A stretch of 64,000 bases of DNA, taken from assembly GCF_031143425.1 (NCBI RefSeq), contig NC_090448.1:330038177-330102176 (forward strand). Reading direction: 5' to 3'. The notes beneath the pieces were generated by a model, which was not told the origin of the DNA, searched no databases, and worked only from the letters and a program-made list of their open reading frames with translations. The DNA comes from Pleurodeles waltl (lineage: Eukaryota > Chordata > Amphibia > Caudata > Salamandridae). The translations under genes and the position numbers were made by a program. Positions 1 through 11,440 of the stretch are shown here, piece by piece (position 1 is the stretch's first letter; every line of letters starts with the position of its first letter).

Positions 1-715
1 CACTATATTGTTTATCAGTGCTGTGCTGCGTGAATTTTGTATAGCATACGTCCGTGTATGACTATTTAAGCGTCTATAATCAACTACTATTCTATATGAA
101 TGATCTGGCTTTGCAACTGGGAATAATGGATTATTCATTGCAGACGTACAGGGCTCAATTACTCCCTGGCACTCAAGTTGTGAAAGGATCTCCTTTACTG
201 GAGCTTCCGCTTCATGTTTAACAGGGTATTGTGGCTGCGGTTGGGGTGTAGACCTAACGGGAATAACATGACAAGGAGACTCCTTGTCCCAACCTACATG
301 ATTGCGGTACAGTGCAGGTGCCTGCGCTAAAGCCCATTCAGCAGCATAGGCTCCTTTTGCTGCTTCCGGAATAAGATTGGAGAAAGAAGGCAAAATGACA
401 TCTATCCCTTGAGGGAGCGTGCGGACGTGTTCAGGTGGCCAATCTCTCTCGGCCAATAGTATAACACTAATAAGTTCATCCCAAAATATTACACTAATAG
501 TGCGCTTCACGTCTCCCTCTATCTGAATTTTTAAATCATAAACCCTATCGGGGGAAAGAACGCGGCCATCCGCTGTTTCAACCGTGATGTAATCGCTAGT
601 TGCTGTCGCATCCAGATGATCTTTCAGACTCTGGCGACATATCGTGACCTCTGCCGCGCTGTCTAACAGAGTCACTGCCCACCTCTTGTTCCTCAACAGC
701 GTTCTCAATATTGCT
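1..715 (-). pseudogene. pol: Endogenous retrovirus pro-pol start (protease and N-terminal reverse transcriptase), cut by the window edge
   Basis: Read on the minus strand, one frame runs from about 715 to the window edge. Near 690-645 it shows an aspartic-protease active-site motif, LLDSAAEVTI, where DSA replaces the usual DTG or DSG. After a spacer it enters the first block of a retroviral reverse transcriptase (about 190-40), with NNPLFPVAKPD followed by YRIVVDYRRLN. The catalytic YxDD, RNase H, integrase and env would lie left of base 1. The frame overlaps the end of gag and is in the +1 phase relative to it, so the original shift signal, if any, is not clear. This is an old genomic copy. 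Retroviral identity is well supported, but I cannot place the class. Confidence 0.8.
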
Positions 716-1540
716 GGCATTTTTAACTGTCAGGGCTGCCACCTTCTTTTTAAACTGTGGCTTTTGTTGAGTAGTCTTTTCTTCTTTTTTAATGGTAGAC
801 TGTGGTGAGTTTTCTTTTCTTTCACGTATTCTGGACGTCAATCCTGACGGCCCCCTCTCTGAATCAGTATATCTGTCAGGAGTTTTAATGTTCTCCCTAT
901 TTCTGGGATTATATCTCCTTTCGGAGTTCTCCGGGTGTGGAGAATCAGCTCTCTTATTTCTTCTTTCTTTGAAATCTTTTTGTTTGTCCCAGCGCTTCTT
1001 AGAGCCCTCTTGTGCCCGCTTCGTACCCTCCTTATGGGCGGTACTTTGTAACTCCAATTTTTTAGGTTTGGCTCCCAAACTATCCCGTCCTATACTAGTA
1101 TAGGTATCTGAAATTATTTTCGGTAGCTGTCTCTCCTGTTCCTGATTTGGAGTTTCCCGGAGACACTGGCAAATTGCCAGTGCTACTGCTTCCCCTTTAA
1201 TATTACTCAGTATTATTGAGGATACGGCGTCAAAGTTACGCATTAATTTCATCGCCAGATCCAGGGCTGGTGCAGCCCCATGCTCATTTTGTATTTGTTT
1301 TAACACTTCCGGTAAATTGGCAAGTGTCGGGGTACCATGTGTGGTAGTATATATGGCAGCGAAGACTGTACCCCATGTGGCACAGTCATCCACCGAGGGA
1401 ACCATCCCAAAAGGCAAGCACGTAGTGAGCAATCTATGTTTTTCCTGTGGTCCCGTATGGGGAAACACAGCTTCCAGCTGATTCGTTTTCTGGGCAATCC
1501 AGAACGGTATTTTTTCCCGTTCCGTGGGCACTTTACCCAT
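596..1540 (-). pseudogene. gag: Endogenous retrovirus gag, C-terminal part
   Basis: A 314-codon open frame on the minus strand lies between the gag N-terminal frame and protease. Its first half looks like a capsid region rich in hydrophobic helices (residues about 30-135). Its second half (about 160-290) is strongly basic and polar, rich in Arg, Lys, Glu and Ser, as expected for a nucleic-acid-binding tail. No C-x2-C-x4-H-x4-C zinc knuckle is present, which is unusual for an orthoretroviral gag. The frame differs by one base from the upstream part (1533-2084), so gag is frameshifted. The end overlaps the protease frame by about 100 bases. The gag call rests on position (LTR, leader, gag, protease, RT) more than on sequence similarity. 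Confidence 0.65.
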
Positions 1541-2084
1541 AATAGTATGCAGTTTGTGGATTAATCCCAGTAGTCAATTGATAACCACCAGCTACTGGCG
1601 GTGCTGGATGCGCTGGTGTTGTGTTCAATGTTAGCATTACGAACTGAACCAATCGTCTATATAATGCCACTAATTCATTATATAAAACTCGTAAATCTGC
1701 TATCGGCATATTCTGTATGCCTGTGGCGAACATAGGCCAGGTAGGTCCATCATTACTTAAGGGACCTAACCTCACTCTTCGTAGTACATGTGGTAGGGCG
1801 CCTTCGAACCAGTTCTGATGCTCCTGGTAAGTGAGCGAAATTTCATGATACTGGTATGCTTGGTACCGTAAAGGTACGTTTGCAACTTCATATGTGTGGA
1901 ATGTTTTTGTTCCTTGGTCAACCTCAGGAAAGGTGACCCAACAGTAAAATGTTTCTGTTTGGTATGCTTCCGTAGCTTCTATTATCAGAGTAACATCCCC
2001 GCCCTCATCTGTAAGGCCATGCGTTAATAAATGTTGTGTTAGTGCATGTCTAGCATTTTCAGGAATGTCTATGGTATCAGCCAT
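1533..2084 (-). pseudogene. gag: Endogenous retrovirus gag, N-terminal part
   Basis: A 183-codon minus-strand frame starts with ATG at 2084, about 230 bases inside the putative 5' LTR, where a gag start is expected. It ends with a stop that overlaps the start of the next gag frame by eight bases, in a different phase. The simplest reading is one frameshifted gag of roughly 490 codons. I see no N-terminal myristoylation glycine: the protein starts Met-Ala-Asp. The sequence does not match any matrix domain I can name, so identification depends on its place between an LTR and protease/RT. Two genuinely separate overlapping proteins are a less likely alternative. Confidence 0.6.
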
Positions 2085-2312
2085 AGCTGTTTAGAGAAAC
2101 GGAACACCAGATGGGGGAAGTATTTTCCTTTTACGAGTTCGAGCTCGAACAACCTACAGCTTAATTAGGTGTTACCTTTTCAGCCAAGGAGGATTCTCCC
2201 AAAGACCACGGACTTCTCCGTATAATGGTACTTAGGGTACCTGTTGTCTGTGATACAGTGATAGTCAGGGTATCTGTAAATGAGTGCCTAAACACCATAG
2301 TTGGTGGCACCA
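2085..2312 (-). other. Retroviral leader between putative 5' LTR and gag
   Basis: Non-coding stretch of 228 bases between the gag start and the LTR. A CCA on the + strand at 2310-2312 directly abuts the LTR edge, as a primer-binding site would, but the preceding bases do not resemble the 3' end of a tRNA I can name. The primer is therefore unassigned. Confidence 0.4.
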
Positions 2313-2622
2313 TGTTGTAGTTTGGACTCTTGCTCTGAGCAAGACTGCTGGTTTAAGGATGACAGTACTTTTGTTTGTAGGCGACTGCGTCTTTCCTACA
2401 ACAAGTCGCAACTGTTGTCCCAACCTTACCGGCTCACTAGCAGCACCTCGCCAGAAACACAATAGTAAAAGGTGATTTATGGCAGCCGTTTTACGCATGG
2501 ACTCGAAAATAAGATATCTCAGGGAATGTCGTGGTTAAACGGAGATTACCCTTTTCTCACAGATATATTATGTCTCATACAAACACAGGCAATGACTCAG
2601 ATGCAGTGAAGTTATAATAGTT

Positions 2623-2628
2623 TTTATT
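2623..2628 (-). terminator. Polyadenylation signal in the retroviral LTR
   Basis: AATAAA on the minus strand, inside the LTR and downstream of its TATA box. It fits the R region. Confidence 0.45.
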
Positions 2629-3005
2629 TAACATAACTGCAATGATTAAGATAATGAATATAGCAAGTAACAGTATTGTGAAGACGAGAGTCATTGTTAC
2701 GAAGACCCCCACCATTTTGCAATACATGAAAAAGATATATGAGATGGAATATGCCCTAATACCCTGATGTTAATAGGCCTAACCTCCAACCTAAAGGAGA
2801 GCTGGGTTTGTTAAACCTAATCTGCCAATGCCGTGTCCATGAGAGGAGCCCCCAACCCTTGTTACCTTGGAATGAGGTCTCTATCTCAGACTCCGCAGGG
2901 ACACGAAGACTGGGTCAGCGTCAAGACGACTCCAGCATCGGTATCAGCGATGGTGGCGATGCCCTATGGTCGGAATCACTCTGATTATCTGTCTAAAGTG
3001 TGATG

Positions 3006-3013
3006 TATTTATA
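3006..3013 (-). promoter_or_regulatory. TATA box of the retroviral LTR
   Basis: TATAAATA on the minus strand, about 200 bases inside the LTR from its upstream edge and directed towards gag. It transcribes away from APEH. Confidence 0.5.
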
Positions 3014-3212
3014 CAGATCTACAAGGTCCCCTGACGTAGGTGTATTCCTAAACAATTGATAACAGGCATGCTTGGGACGGCAATTAATATCAACAATCCC
3101 TCGAAAGTATAGAGAGGGAAAATCCCTAAGTGTGAACACCTACTGTTTGTTTGTCTTTGGTGCTTGATCTTGATGCTTTGGCGCGATGACACTGATAATG
3201 TAACTCATAACA

Positions 3213-4042
3213 AGTGGCCTAACTATAAACAAGGCAGCCATTTTAGAAGAAATAAATAATTAAATGGGCTAAGACAGAGCAAGCTAAGTAGGTTAAAAGT
3301 CACTAGGTGACGGGGGCACGAGTCTACAAGCCAGAGGCTAAGCTAACTCCTGTTATCCCATTAAAACGAACTAGGATTCACTACAGTATAGATTGTATTC
3401 TTCCAGTGCAAGAATAGGAAATTTAACTCAGCATAGTAACATAAAGAACTTTATCAAATTGGCTGTCATAGTGGATGCTTTTTTATAACTGATATCTACA
3501 TAGTGGCAGGCACCACTGTGAAGCCTTTTCTTGGCTTTTCTAATGCGTCCAGATTAGCTGGGCCTCAACTGTGACAATGTTGGCAACGATGCTGGGGCAC
3601 TAAGATTTCCCCCTAGTACTTGACTCCCAAGATAGTGAGGCTGAGCAACCAGGGCTTACTCTAGAATTATCTGAAACATATTAAACTGTGAATGGGTTTA
3701 AACTTTCAATTATCACTTATTGTATCTTTGTTCCATAATAAAGTACTGTATTCCTTTTTCACTGTGATGTTATTGACTGTTAATTGTTGAATAGTGTATT
3801 TAGGGTTCTGTCAAGGAATCAAAATAAACTTGAAATTGAGGAGATTCTGTATAAGTGTGGATTCTTGCTGGGTGATGAGTTAAGGTTTTGTTACCAAGTA
3901 GTGACGCCTAAAATGAGTGAATGAAAGAAAGTAAAAAGATGCTTATTGTGAAAAACCAAAAAAAGGTAATTGCTCTTGTAAAGAGGCAATGGGTGCTTTG
4001 CTGTCCGGATATTTTATTTTTTTATTTTTCTTCTGATACCAG
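3213..4042. other. APEH intron remnant upstream of the first visible exon
   Basis: AT-rich non-coding sequence between the retroviral LTR and the APEH exon at 4043. No coding block matching the preceding part of APEH is visible here, so the upstream exons must lie before the window. It ends with a pyrimidine-rich stretch and a CAG acceptor. Confidence 0.6.
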
Positions 4043-4215
4043 AGCAGTTTGGTTGTTTGGCTTGGTCGCATTCGGAGACACACCTACTTTACGTGGCGGA
4101 GAAGAAGCGCAGAAAAACAGAATCATTCTTTCAAACCATGTCTTCTGAGCTTAGCGGTGCAGCTGTTGATGAGGATGATGTACCAAAGCCTGAGAAGCAG
4201 GACAAGCCCATCAAG
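4043..4215 (+). CDS. APEH: APEH exon, beta-propeller segment 1
   Basis: Exon of acylaminoacyl-peptide hydrolase, a cytosolic serine peptidase of the prolyl oligopeptidase family that removes N-acylated residues from peptides. A T-rich tract and CAG (4040-4042) precede it. The exon starts with two bases of a split codon, then reads 57 codons including FGCLAWSHSETHLLYVAEKK, the vertebrate APEH signature near residue 150 of the roughly 730-residue protein. An acidic, variable stretch follows (residues about 35-50 of the exon). It ends in phase 0 at a GTTGTA donor, which is weak compared with GTRAGT. The next exon continues the protein directly. The catalytic Ser, Asp and His belong to the C-terminal domain and are not in this window. 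Confidence 0.93.
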
Positions 4216-5234
4216 GTTGTATGATCTGGGATACCATGGACATAACAAAGCTGCAGAGGAGTGCAGTGCAGTGTGCACCAGTACCCATATAGTTGGTGTC
4301 TGTTGCTGTAATGTCTCGTCCTAAAGTGCAGATTCAATGCATACTGTGGGGAGGGCCATAGGAGTCTCATGACGTCTTGTCTTGCACAATAAGCAGAGAA
4401 CAGAACTGGACTAGTATGCCATGACTGTCTCAAAGCAGTACTGAAGAACTCATACCTTATGACATTCTGAGCATGGTATCATGACAATAGGGAGAATGCA
4501 ATATAATGAGGCTATTCTACAATAGCATGTGTTATTAAATGTGTTGGGTGGACCAGAATGATCTTGCATTAATCGAGTGAAAATAGTAGGACATAAGGTT
4601 GTGCCAGGAGGATCTCCCAGCAGCAGTAAGATGAAAGTGGGGGAATGTATTGCTAGTAGTCACTTGCCTGAAGGGGCTTGATCATTTATGGCCAGGGTGG
4701 CAATATTTAAAGGGTGTGCCAGGATAGTCTCTGGGCTCAGAGTGAATAGTGCTAAAATAGCTAATTATGTCAAGAGAACCATTGCCCAGTCTGCAAGAGT
4801 AGAAGCTAAGCCATGTATAAGGATGACTAATTATGCTTTGCTGTAAAGAATTATTAGAGTGCACCATTTGTGTCAAAGTACACCCGAGGAGAGAGATGTT
4901 GAAACTGAAGCAGGTGTTGTACTTGAATCCCACCATTTGGGGGAGATAATTTCCTCTACAAGAGTGAGTGATACAGTGGTATTGAGTGCCTTTCCCTCCC
5001 CGCCACACTCTCTGTATCCAGCATAAGTTATCATTTTTTAACCATTGTAAGGATTCTGGAGTTCTTGTACTCCACTGGATGATATCAGTCCAATAAACAC
5101 AAAGTAGAGGCACTAGAACAGTAGCAAAAACATAATTCAAAGTTGTGGGATCATTGAACTGCACTGTGCTGAACCTGTTGCAGACAAAGTAAAATATAAC
5201 CTAATGTTTTACATTTTTGCTTCTTTTCTTGTAG
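4216..5234 (+). other. APEH intron (1,019 bp)
   Basis: Bounded by GTTGTA and by TTCTTTTCTTGTAG. I see no recognisable element inside. A 160-codon minus-strand open frame at 4682-5164 resembles nothing I know and is treated as chance. Confidence 0.7.
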
Positions 5235-5372
5235 GGTGACCAGTTTGTGCTCCATGAAGACTGGGGAGAAGGACTGGTCAGTAAGAGTGTCCCGGTGCTA
5301 TGTGTTCTGGATATTGAAAGCAGCAACATCTCTGTGTTAGAAGGAGTTCCTGACCACATCTCACCTGGGCAG
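5235..5372 (+). CDS. APEH: APEH exon, beta-propeller segment 2
   Basis: Exactly 46 codons in phase 0 at both ends. A strong pyrimidine tract and TAG precede it, and GTAAGA follows it. The translation contains FVLHEDWGEGLVSKS, then PVLCVLDIESSNISVLEGVP, and ends SPGQ, closely following vertebrate APEH with conservative changes only. This segment forms blades of the N-terminal propeller that gate access to the active site in this family. There is no stop or frameshift, so the exon looks functional. The following intron is 14.4 kb. Confidence 0.96.
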
Positions 5373-8160
5373 GTAAGAAGACATTACATCACTCTCTGAG
5401 ATGTTATTGATAATTTAAGGTTTAAAGGCCATTAGGTGTACATTGTTTGCTAGATGTCTATAAATATGAATACCCCTTGCCATGAGAGGTGCATTTTTCA
5501 AGTTATCTAGATTAGGATGGAGCCTTTGTATTGTGATTTTTAGACTTTCTCATTACACCTTTGTATACTGTACAGATGTGGAAATGGATTCCAGCTGCCA
5601 TCAGAGTTGTACTGTAGTTTTCAATCAAAATTATTTTGCCCCATTTCTGTTATGAATCATGGTAGGCTGCCATCATTCATTGGGGGTAAAGTTAAACGAA
5701 AACCATTGAAAACATAATTCCAGGGTGGCCTCTCATGCCAGAATATATGCAAGGATGGCCTTCTTTGAGAACATTTTGGTACATGGTATAAAGAGAATCA
5801 TTGAGAGTTAGCTGTCCATACGTGTGCACATACTGGCAGTCATCTTTAATTTGTTTTGCCACTGACAATGGAGAAAAGCAAAGAGGCCAGTAGCTCTCTG
5901 CCCCTGTATCACAAACCAGCCTTTTTGACTTTGCCAGGTCTTGATAGAATTAAGGTTATTTGCATAAGTGTTTTACTTCTTCTTTTAAACTTGGACTTAA
6001 CTGCCTTGGGACTTTTTGGTAAGACGTAAATGCTGTAAAGTTCAATGTAGATTGCAAAAATAAAATTTCAGTTATAATGACAAAAGATGTATCTGCTGCT
6101 TGACTTCTAGCCATGAGGCAAATCAACATTTTTCTTCCCAAAAAATTACAACCACAGTGACCGCATTCTCGACTTAGTCTAGGACAAAGAAAGTAGACCT
6201 GGCAGAACAAGTTAACTCCAACATGAGGGAATGCTGTTATTTTAGATCTTTTTTCAACTCTTTTAGAAAACAGGTCACCACTATTCTACTGACCAAAATT
6301 CTAGGAAAGTGACTTGTAACAATGAATAACATTCTCTCAGTAACTCTGAAAGCACTCACATATGCAGTCTCTGGCTTTCTTTCTGTTTATTGGTTTATCT
6401 CTCTGCAATAATTTGACCTTTATATTCAGATGAGAATACATTTTCTTGGTGAATAGGCATCCATTCTTGGGAGGGCAATAGCAGCAAAATGCAATTACCC
6501 TGCAAGTTTCTAAAGTCAAGCACTTTCTAGACATCTTATTTGAATCTGTTTCTTATAATCGACATACAGTGATTGGTTACTGGCAGTAGATTGTGTGGAT
6601 ATCGTTGTTTACCACTGGTGTTTCAGGGCTCTTTTACAGCCCTTTGCTCAGAGTTGGTAGTGAAAATCAAATCATCACTACAGACTTAAATGCCAAACAG
6701 CTGGGATTTCCTAATTAAACTTCTTTTCAAACATAGTAATAGTCTGATAGCAGTTTCCAATAGAGAAAGTCTACAAAGATTCTCAACCTTCAGATCAACA
6801 ACCTGGATGGAAATACTCTAATTGAGGTGCCTCATGCCTGACATTTTTGTCGCCCTGTGAACAGCAAGCAAAGAAGATGCAACATAAAAAGAACTTGATG
6901 ACAAAAATCAAAAGTGGTGAGTAAAGTTAAAGATGCATAGAATTTTTAAACATTAATTGGAATATATCCTTTACTACTTAAGTGTGCTGGTTGCAGGTCC
7001 TCAGTTTTTTTCCTTATGAACATAAAGTAATGAGGGGATTGTAATATCATGAGTAACAACTCCCTGTTTATTTTATCTTCCATGGACCAAGGACTCTTTG
7101 CTCTGGTTTGAAAATTATCCTGGTCAAAGGATGGCGGTGGGCTGATCCCATTGTAAGCTTATCCTTCCCCTGTGCCTTGTTGCTGTTGGCTGTCATGTAT
7201 TATTTTCTCCTGTGCCTCCATTCCATTCTATTCTTGGGGTCCTATATAGCACATAGCTACCCGGAGGCCTTCCAGCACTTCTATAGACACTATGGATGGT
7301 CAGAATAAGGCTGGCAGTGGGATTCAGATGCCAAAAAGCCAGGTCTTCGAGGCGAGCTCACAGTCCCGTTGCAGTAGAAGGGAAACATACTTTAACAGTT
7401 GCCTGATAATGTTGCCTTCTCCACGGGATTCTCTCGGCTGTTTTACCAGCCCCTGAAGGATTACTTTCCCCTGGCTCACTCATCAGGCAGACATGGCACC
7501 AACCGAACCGTGCGTGTCCCAAGGAGTTTGAGGAGCACATCTTGTCACTCCCACAGCTTCTCAAACAGGTGGTCCTGGAAGGAGGTGGGGAAGCAACCAG
7601 TCTCTCAGACTGGGTGTCTGATCATTAAATTGTTGTCAACGCATGCTGGAGGCGGTTTACTTTCTCATGACAGTCAGGGGCTCTGATATTCCTCCAGTAT
7701 AATTTTGCCAATTGCTGCGGTGCTGCTGGACATGGTTAGAGACATTGAGTCTGCCTCAGTCGGTCATCTTGTTTCTTCAACACCCACTGCTGCACAGTCA
7801 AGTTAGTGTATCAATGGCTGATAATTTGGCAAGTGCTGCACAAGGTAAATTGTGTTTGATGGCATATGTGGCTGTAGATACACATGCTCTGCATACTTCC
7901 GCCATCTAGTGTTGGGTCCAGAAGGTTGCAAGTTGTTTTTGTCCGAGTCATGAGGTATAGTGACTATTCCTCTTACTGTTAATGTGCATGGGCATTGACT
8001 CAGTCATCAGATTGTTTTCTTCCATTGTCAGGTCTGGTTATGTTTTCATTAAGCTCCAGTATTGGGTCATTTCCATTCGAGAAATCTCCAATTTGTCTGT
8101 ATTGTCATTGAATCTGTTCCTCCATTCCTTTATGTTGTGAGACTGAAGAAAATTCTATTG
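5373..8160 (+). other. APEH giant intron, 5' part without recognised elements
   Basis: About 2.8 kb of AT-rich sequence after the GTAAGA donor. Scattered short open frames on both strands show no domain I can name. The part after about 7100 is less AT-rich and may belong to the same element as the gag-like fragment that follows, but I cannot show it. Confidence 0.4.
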
Positions 8161-8162
8161 AA

Positions 8163-8760
8163 TTGTTACACTTTGATCGTGGCCCTCAGGACCTAGCCCT
8201 CAGGGCTGCCATTTTCTCCATTCCAGGCCTTGGAGAATTAAATCCTAATGGAACGGATGCCTTCTGCCCGAAGTGTCACTTGAAATTTCCAAGTTCTGAT
8301 CTACGCCAGATTTCCAACCTCTGCCTTTCGCCAGAGCATAAGCGAAGAAGACTATGAGGCCTGCCAATCTTTCCTGTCAAAAAAGACTGCGTGATCGGAA
8401 AGCCCACTGCAGAGAAATGCATAGGTAAGAAGTTGAGGGACACAGACATTTTCAGTCTGCAAGACACCATGTCCTACACTGAACAGGAGCAGTAACTCCA
8501 TGAGGCTTCAGCTGGTGGAGAGGAGGACTTTTCTATTCAAGATTCAGACTCCATACCCGACATAACTCTTGAGATGCAGGAAATTCCTCCAGGTCAACCA
8601 GCCGTGCGTAAATCTCCCCCTGCTCCGACCAAAAAGCCTACAAGCACAGAAGTGAATGCTGTGGAGCTCCCACTGCTCTAGAGTCATGGCCGGCATTAAA
8701 AGACTCAATCTGACGCCTGCCATTGAGCTCGGCACTGAAACTTAAGCATAAGCATTCTAC
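8163..8760 (+). pseudogene. DIRS-like retrotransposon gag fragment
   Basis: The + strand encodes a Cys/His-rich motif typical of the first ORF of DIRS-type (tyrosine recombinase) retrotransposons. It reads FCPKCHLKFPSSDLRQISNL then CLSPEHKRRRL. After a one-base shift near 8350 it continues LYEACQSFLSKKTLRDRK. A Ser/Pro/Lys-rich tail follows (8545-8680), with several stops. DIRS gag proteins carry a comparable CPKC...CLxxxH...C block followed by a basic stretch. No RT, methylase-like or recombinase domain, nor inverted terminal repeat, is visible nearby, so this is a short decayed piece. Assignment is from pattern memory. A different zinc-finger gag remains possible. Confidence 0.5.
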
Positions 8761-10880
8761 CTCTGTACTGAGCTGAACGCCACTTGCATCTGCACCTAAA
8801 TGGTGAATAGCCAGAAGTAGTAAAGTTACTCAAAAGTGTAAGTATTTTTACTTGCAGTAAATCGACATTCATAGATATACCTCATGAGAAAACGGCCCTT
8901 TGTCTTGAAAGGAATGTATACTCATTATTAAGATACATTGGGGTGCCACAGGGAAGTTCATGCCAGGTGTCATTTGCACCCCTTCTTCACATTTTCTCTT
9001 GAAGAATTGTGTGTTGTTTGTCCGGCTGCTGCAGTATAAGTGCTGGGAAGCTCTCAGTCTTCCACCTGTTTGTCCATGTTTTCCTCTAAGGTATTCATTT
9101 CTTCTCCCTGCTTCGAGACATGTTTTCGGATCTCCTTCAAATCTTGGCTGTTTTTTTAAATCACTTTCATATCATCTTTGAGTTCCTTAAATTTGTGGAG
9201 TAAGACGTTTTCGATGACTGATCCGTCCGTGCTCTGGGCTGTGCCTTCCAAATCCTCTTAGGTATTGCCCATCACGTGTCTCATTGTGATATTTTTTCTT
9301 TCCAGTCACTTTCCTGACTGCCTTTTTTGTGCCTTCCTCCAGTCGTAGAGGGGGGTGTATTGATTAGAAAGCTGGTGCTAACAATATGAGTATAACAGAT
9401 GCAGTGGTTTCTTGTAGCTTGCCCTTTTGCTGGCATGTGATGGTACCACCCGCTAAATGAATGAGACTTGGTATTTCTATGAATCAGTGTCTTTCGAGGA
9501 AAGAAAAGGGACAGAGGTTTATGAGAGAGATCAAATACTTGTCATAGACAAAACTAGCACTGGATCTACTTTCCCTCTCATCTAGCAACAGTATGTGTGT
9601 TTAAATTTGTAGGGGTTGTGGTGTGTGGGTGTTACCAGCTGGTAAATCACTCCTGTATCACAGTGAAATGTAGTGTACATCTGTGCTTAGTGTACGCTTT
9701 GTCCATCCTAAGCAGACTTCTGGTTAGCGATGACGTTGCCAGATCGACTGACTTCTGGAATAACGGATTAGTTACTCTGTATTTCCCAATTCTCTGGCTT
9801 CATGCTATACCAATTCATGAATTGGAAGAGAGCTATTTTCTTGTTATTGCACTTCATGTGGGTTCACAGAGAACTACCACCTATGTTCATTTCTTCTGTC
9901 GCTTTCACTCCCACTTATCTTGTTCATTTCCCTTTATCATGGTGCAGTCCCCAAGCCTCTTGGAGACTCCTGCCTTGCTTTGCCTCCCGCTGTCCTTTAA
10001 AAATCCCTAACCCTTGAGATTTGCCCGAAACGTAACTGCAGTGGGTGCACTTTGCCCCTGTCTCTGACAAACTCATATAGCCAGTCTCTGTACTTCTCAG
10101 CTCTGCAGCTGTCTATTTGTGCATCATCTGTGACCCCAGTGGTGCCCATGGGCCATGCTGGTATCCTATGCGCCACTCCTGTGTCAGATCCTGCTTTGCT
10201 GTCCCAGGCTACAGGAAGCATGGGTGTGGGCGCTAATCTACAGCTTCAAGGGCAGTGGCAGGACAGGAGCTCGTACATCACATTTGCCATCTTCCTGTGC
10301 CTAACACCACATATGCATTTTACAAAAGCTATGCCACACATGTTGGGCTACAGTTGATATCTGTATGTTGTTGTCGCTCTCCATGTTTGGGTGTGTTATC
10401 ACTTCACATCTAGTGTTCTTGCCACACCAAATAAAGCAATGAAAGGAACAGTTGACAGCACAGTAGTCCTCTCCACACCCAATCCATCACCAAAATCATA
10501 GACCTTTTTATTATTTCTGATCTTCAAAGTTTTCATGCTCATTGTATCTGAGCAAAAGCAGCATATGTGACATTTCGGGGCATGGGCCCATTAGTAAAAT
10601 TATCAGTACAATCATTTAAGCACCCTTAACACTTTTTGCATGCTTTACTCATTAGACTCGTTATCCAAAACAGATGTTGCTTTCCCGAGGATGTACCAGC
10701 CAATTTATTTGATTGAATTCTGTCTTGATAAATGCCTCCTCTTTGTCGAGGTGCTGGTTGACTGTAAAATCACATTCTGGATCATTTAGGAAGGAGAGCA
10801 ATCAAGACAAAAGAGAAGGGAGAATTGTTGCTATGTCCCTCCTTCACAACACACCCTTGCAATTCCCTTAGGTCATATAC
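8761..10880 (+). other. APEH giant intron, middle part
   Basis: Mostly unassignable. The minus strand at about 9250-9050 encodes a broken, heptad-like charged stretch (for example LLHKFKELKDDMKVI, then a stop) that could be the coiled coil of a LINE ORF1. Without a following RNA-binding domain I do not call it. The rest has only chance open frames. Confidence 0.3.
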
Positions 10881-11440
10881 CATACTTTTTTTTAGGGTTG
10901 AGCGTGCAAGTGCTCTATCCTGCTGTAATCTTTCTGTGGGCTTTTAACCACACCCACCGCATGCCCATCAGTTTACGTGGTTTGTGGGATTGCCTTTTAA
11001 AAATCGCTTGATTTCATTTGTGAAAGGCATGCATATGTCATGCCTTTTCCGGTGTTTAGCCCTTCTCAAGCGCACCGGGCAACAACTGAAAACATACGAG
11101 GCTCGATTTTTAACGCATGGTTTCTGGACTACTTTTTCTTTTTATTTGCTACGCAGCGCGTTCTCGCTGGGCAGTAGTCTAGGGCTTTGCATGACATCGA
11201 CCCTGTTACGTGGATAATTGCACTTTTGCTGATACGTTTGACTGTGAGCGAACTTCTGTTTCCTTTTGTGTGTCTCCTTCACGCTCATGGTGCGTGTCGG
11301 CTCGCTTATGTAAAGCTGTATTACTTTTCATTTTATCTGGCAATAAAAATCCGGTTAGGACTTTACAACGCTAATAGCTCTAAGGTGAGCAAATGCAAGC
11401 CCATTGCATTGCAAATGCTTGCTTGTTTTTTTTAACTTGA
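10880..11440 (+). repeat. Unclassified LTR-like or dispersed repeat block
   Basis: Follows a T-run and differs in composition from its surroundings, with more CpG and an internal AATAAA at about 11344. The alternation of CpG-rich stretches with a late polyadenylation signal resembles an LTR or DIRS terminal repeat. I find no second copy in the window and no clear ends, so the family is unknown. Confidence 0.3.

Larger units (their letters stand above)
2313..3212 (-). repeat. 5' LTR of the endogenous retrovirus (about 900 bp)
   Basis: On the minus strand the block begins TGTTATGAG and ends CTACAACA, giving TG...CA ends. It carries a TATA box (TATAAATA, 3006-3013) followed about 380 bases later by a polyadenylation signal (AATAAA, 2623-2628), the usual U3-R-U5 order. 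It stands immediately upstream of the leader and gag. The partner 3' LTR is outside the window, so the edges and the 5-bp target duplication cannot be checked by comparison. Confidence 0.6.

Noticed and set aside
4682..5164. 160-codon minus-strand open frame in an APEH intron
   Set aside because: No recognisable domain, no promoter or neighbouring gene. It is compatible with chance.
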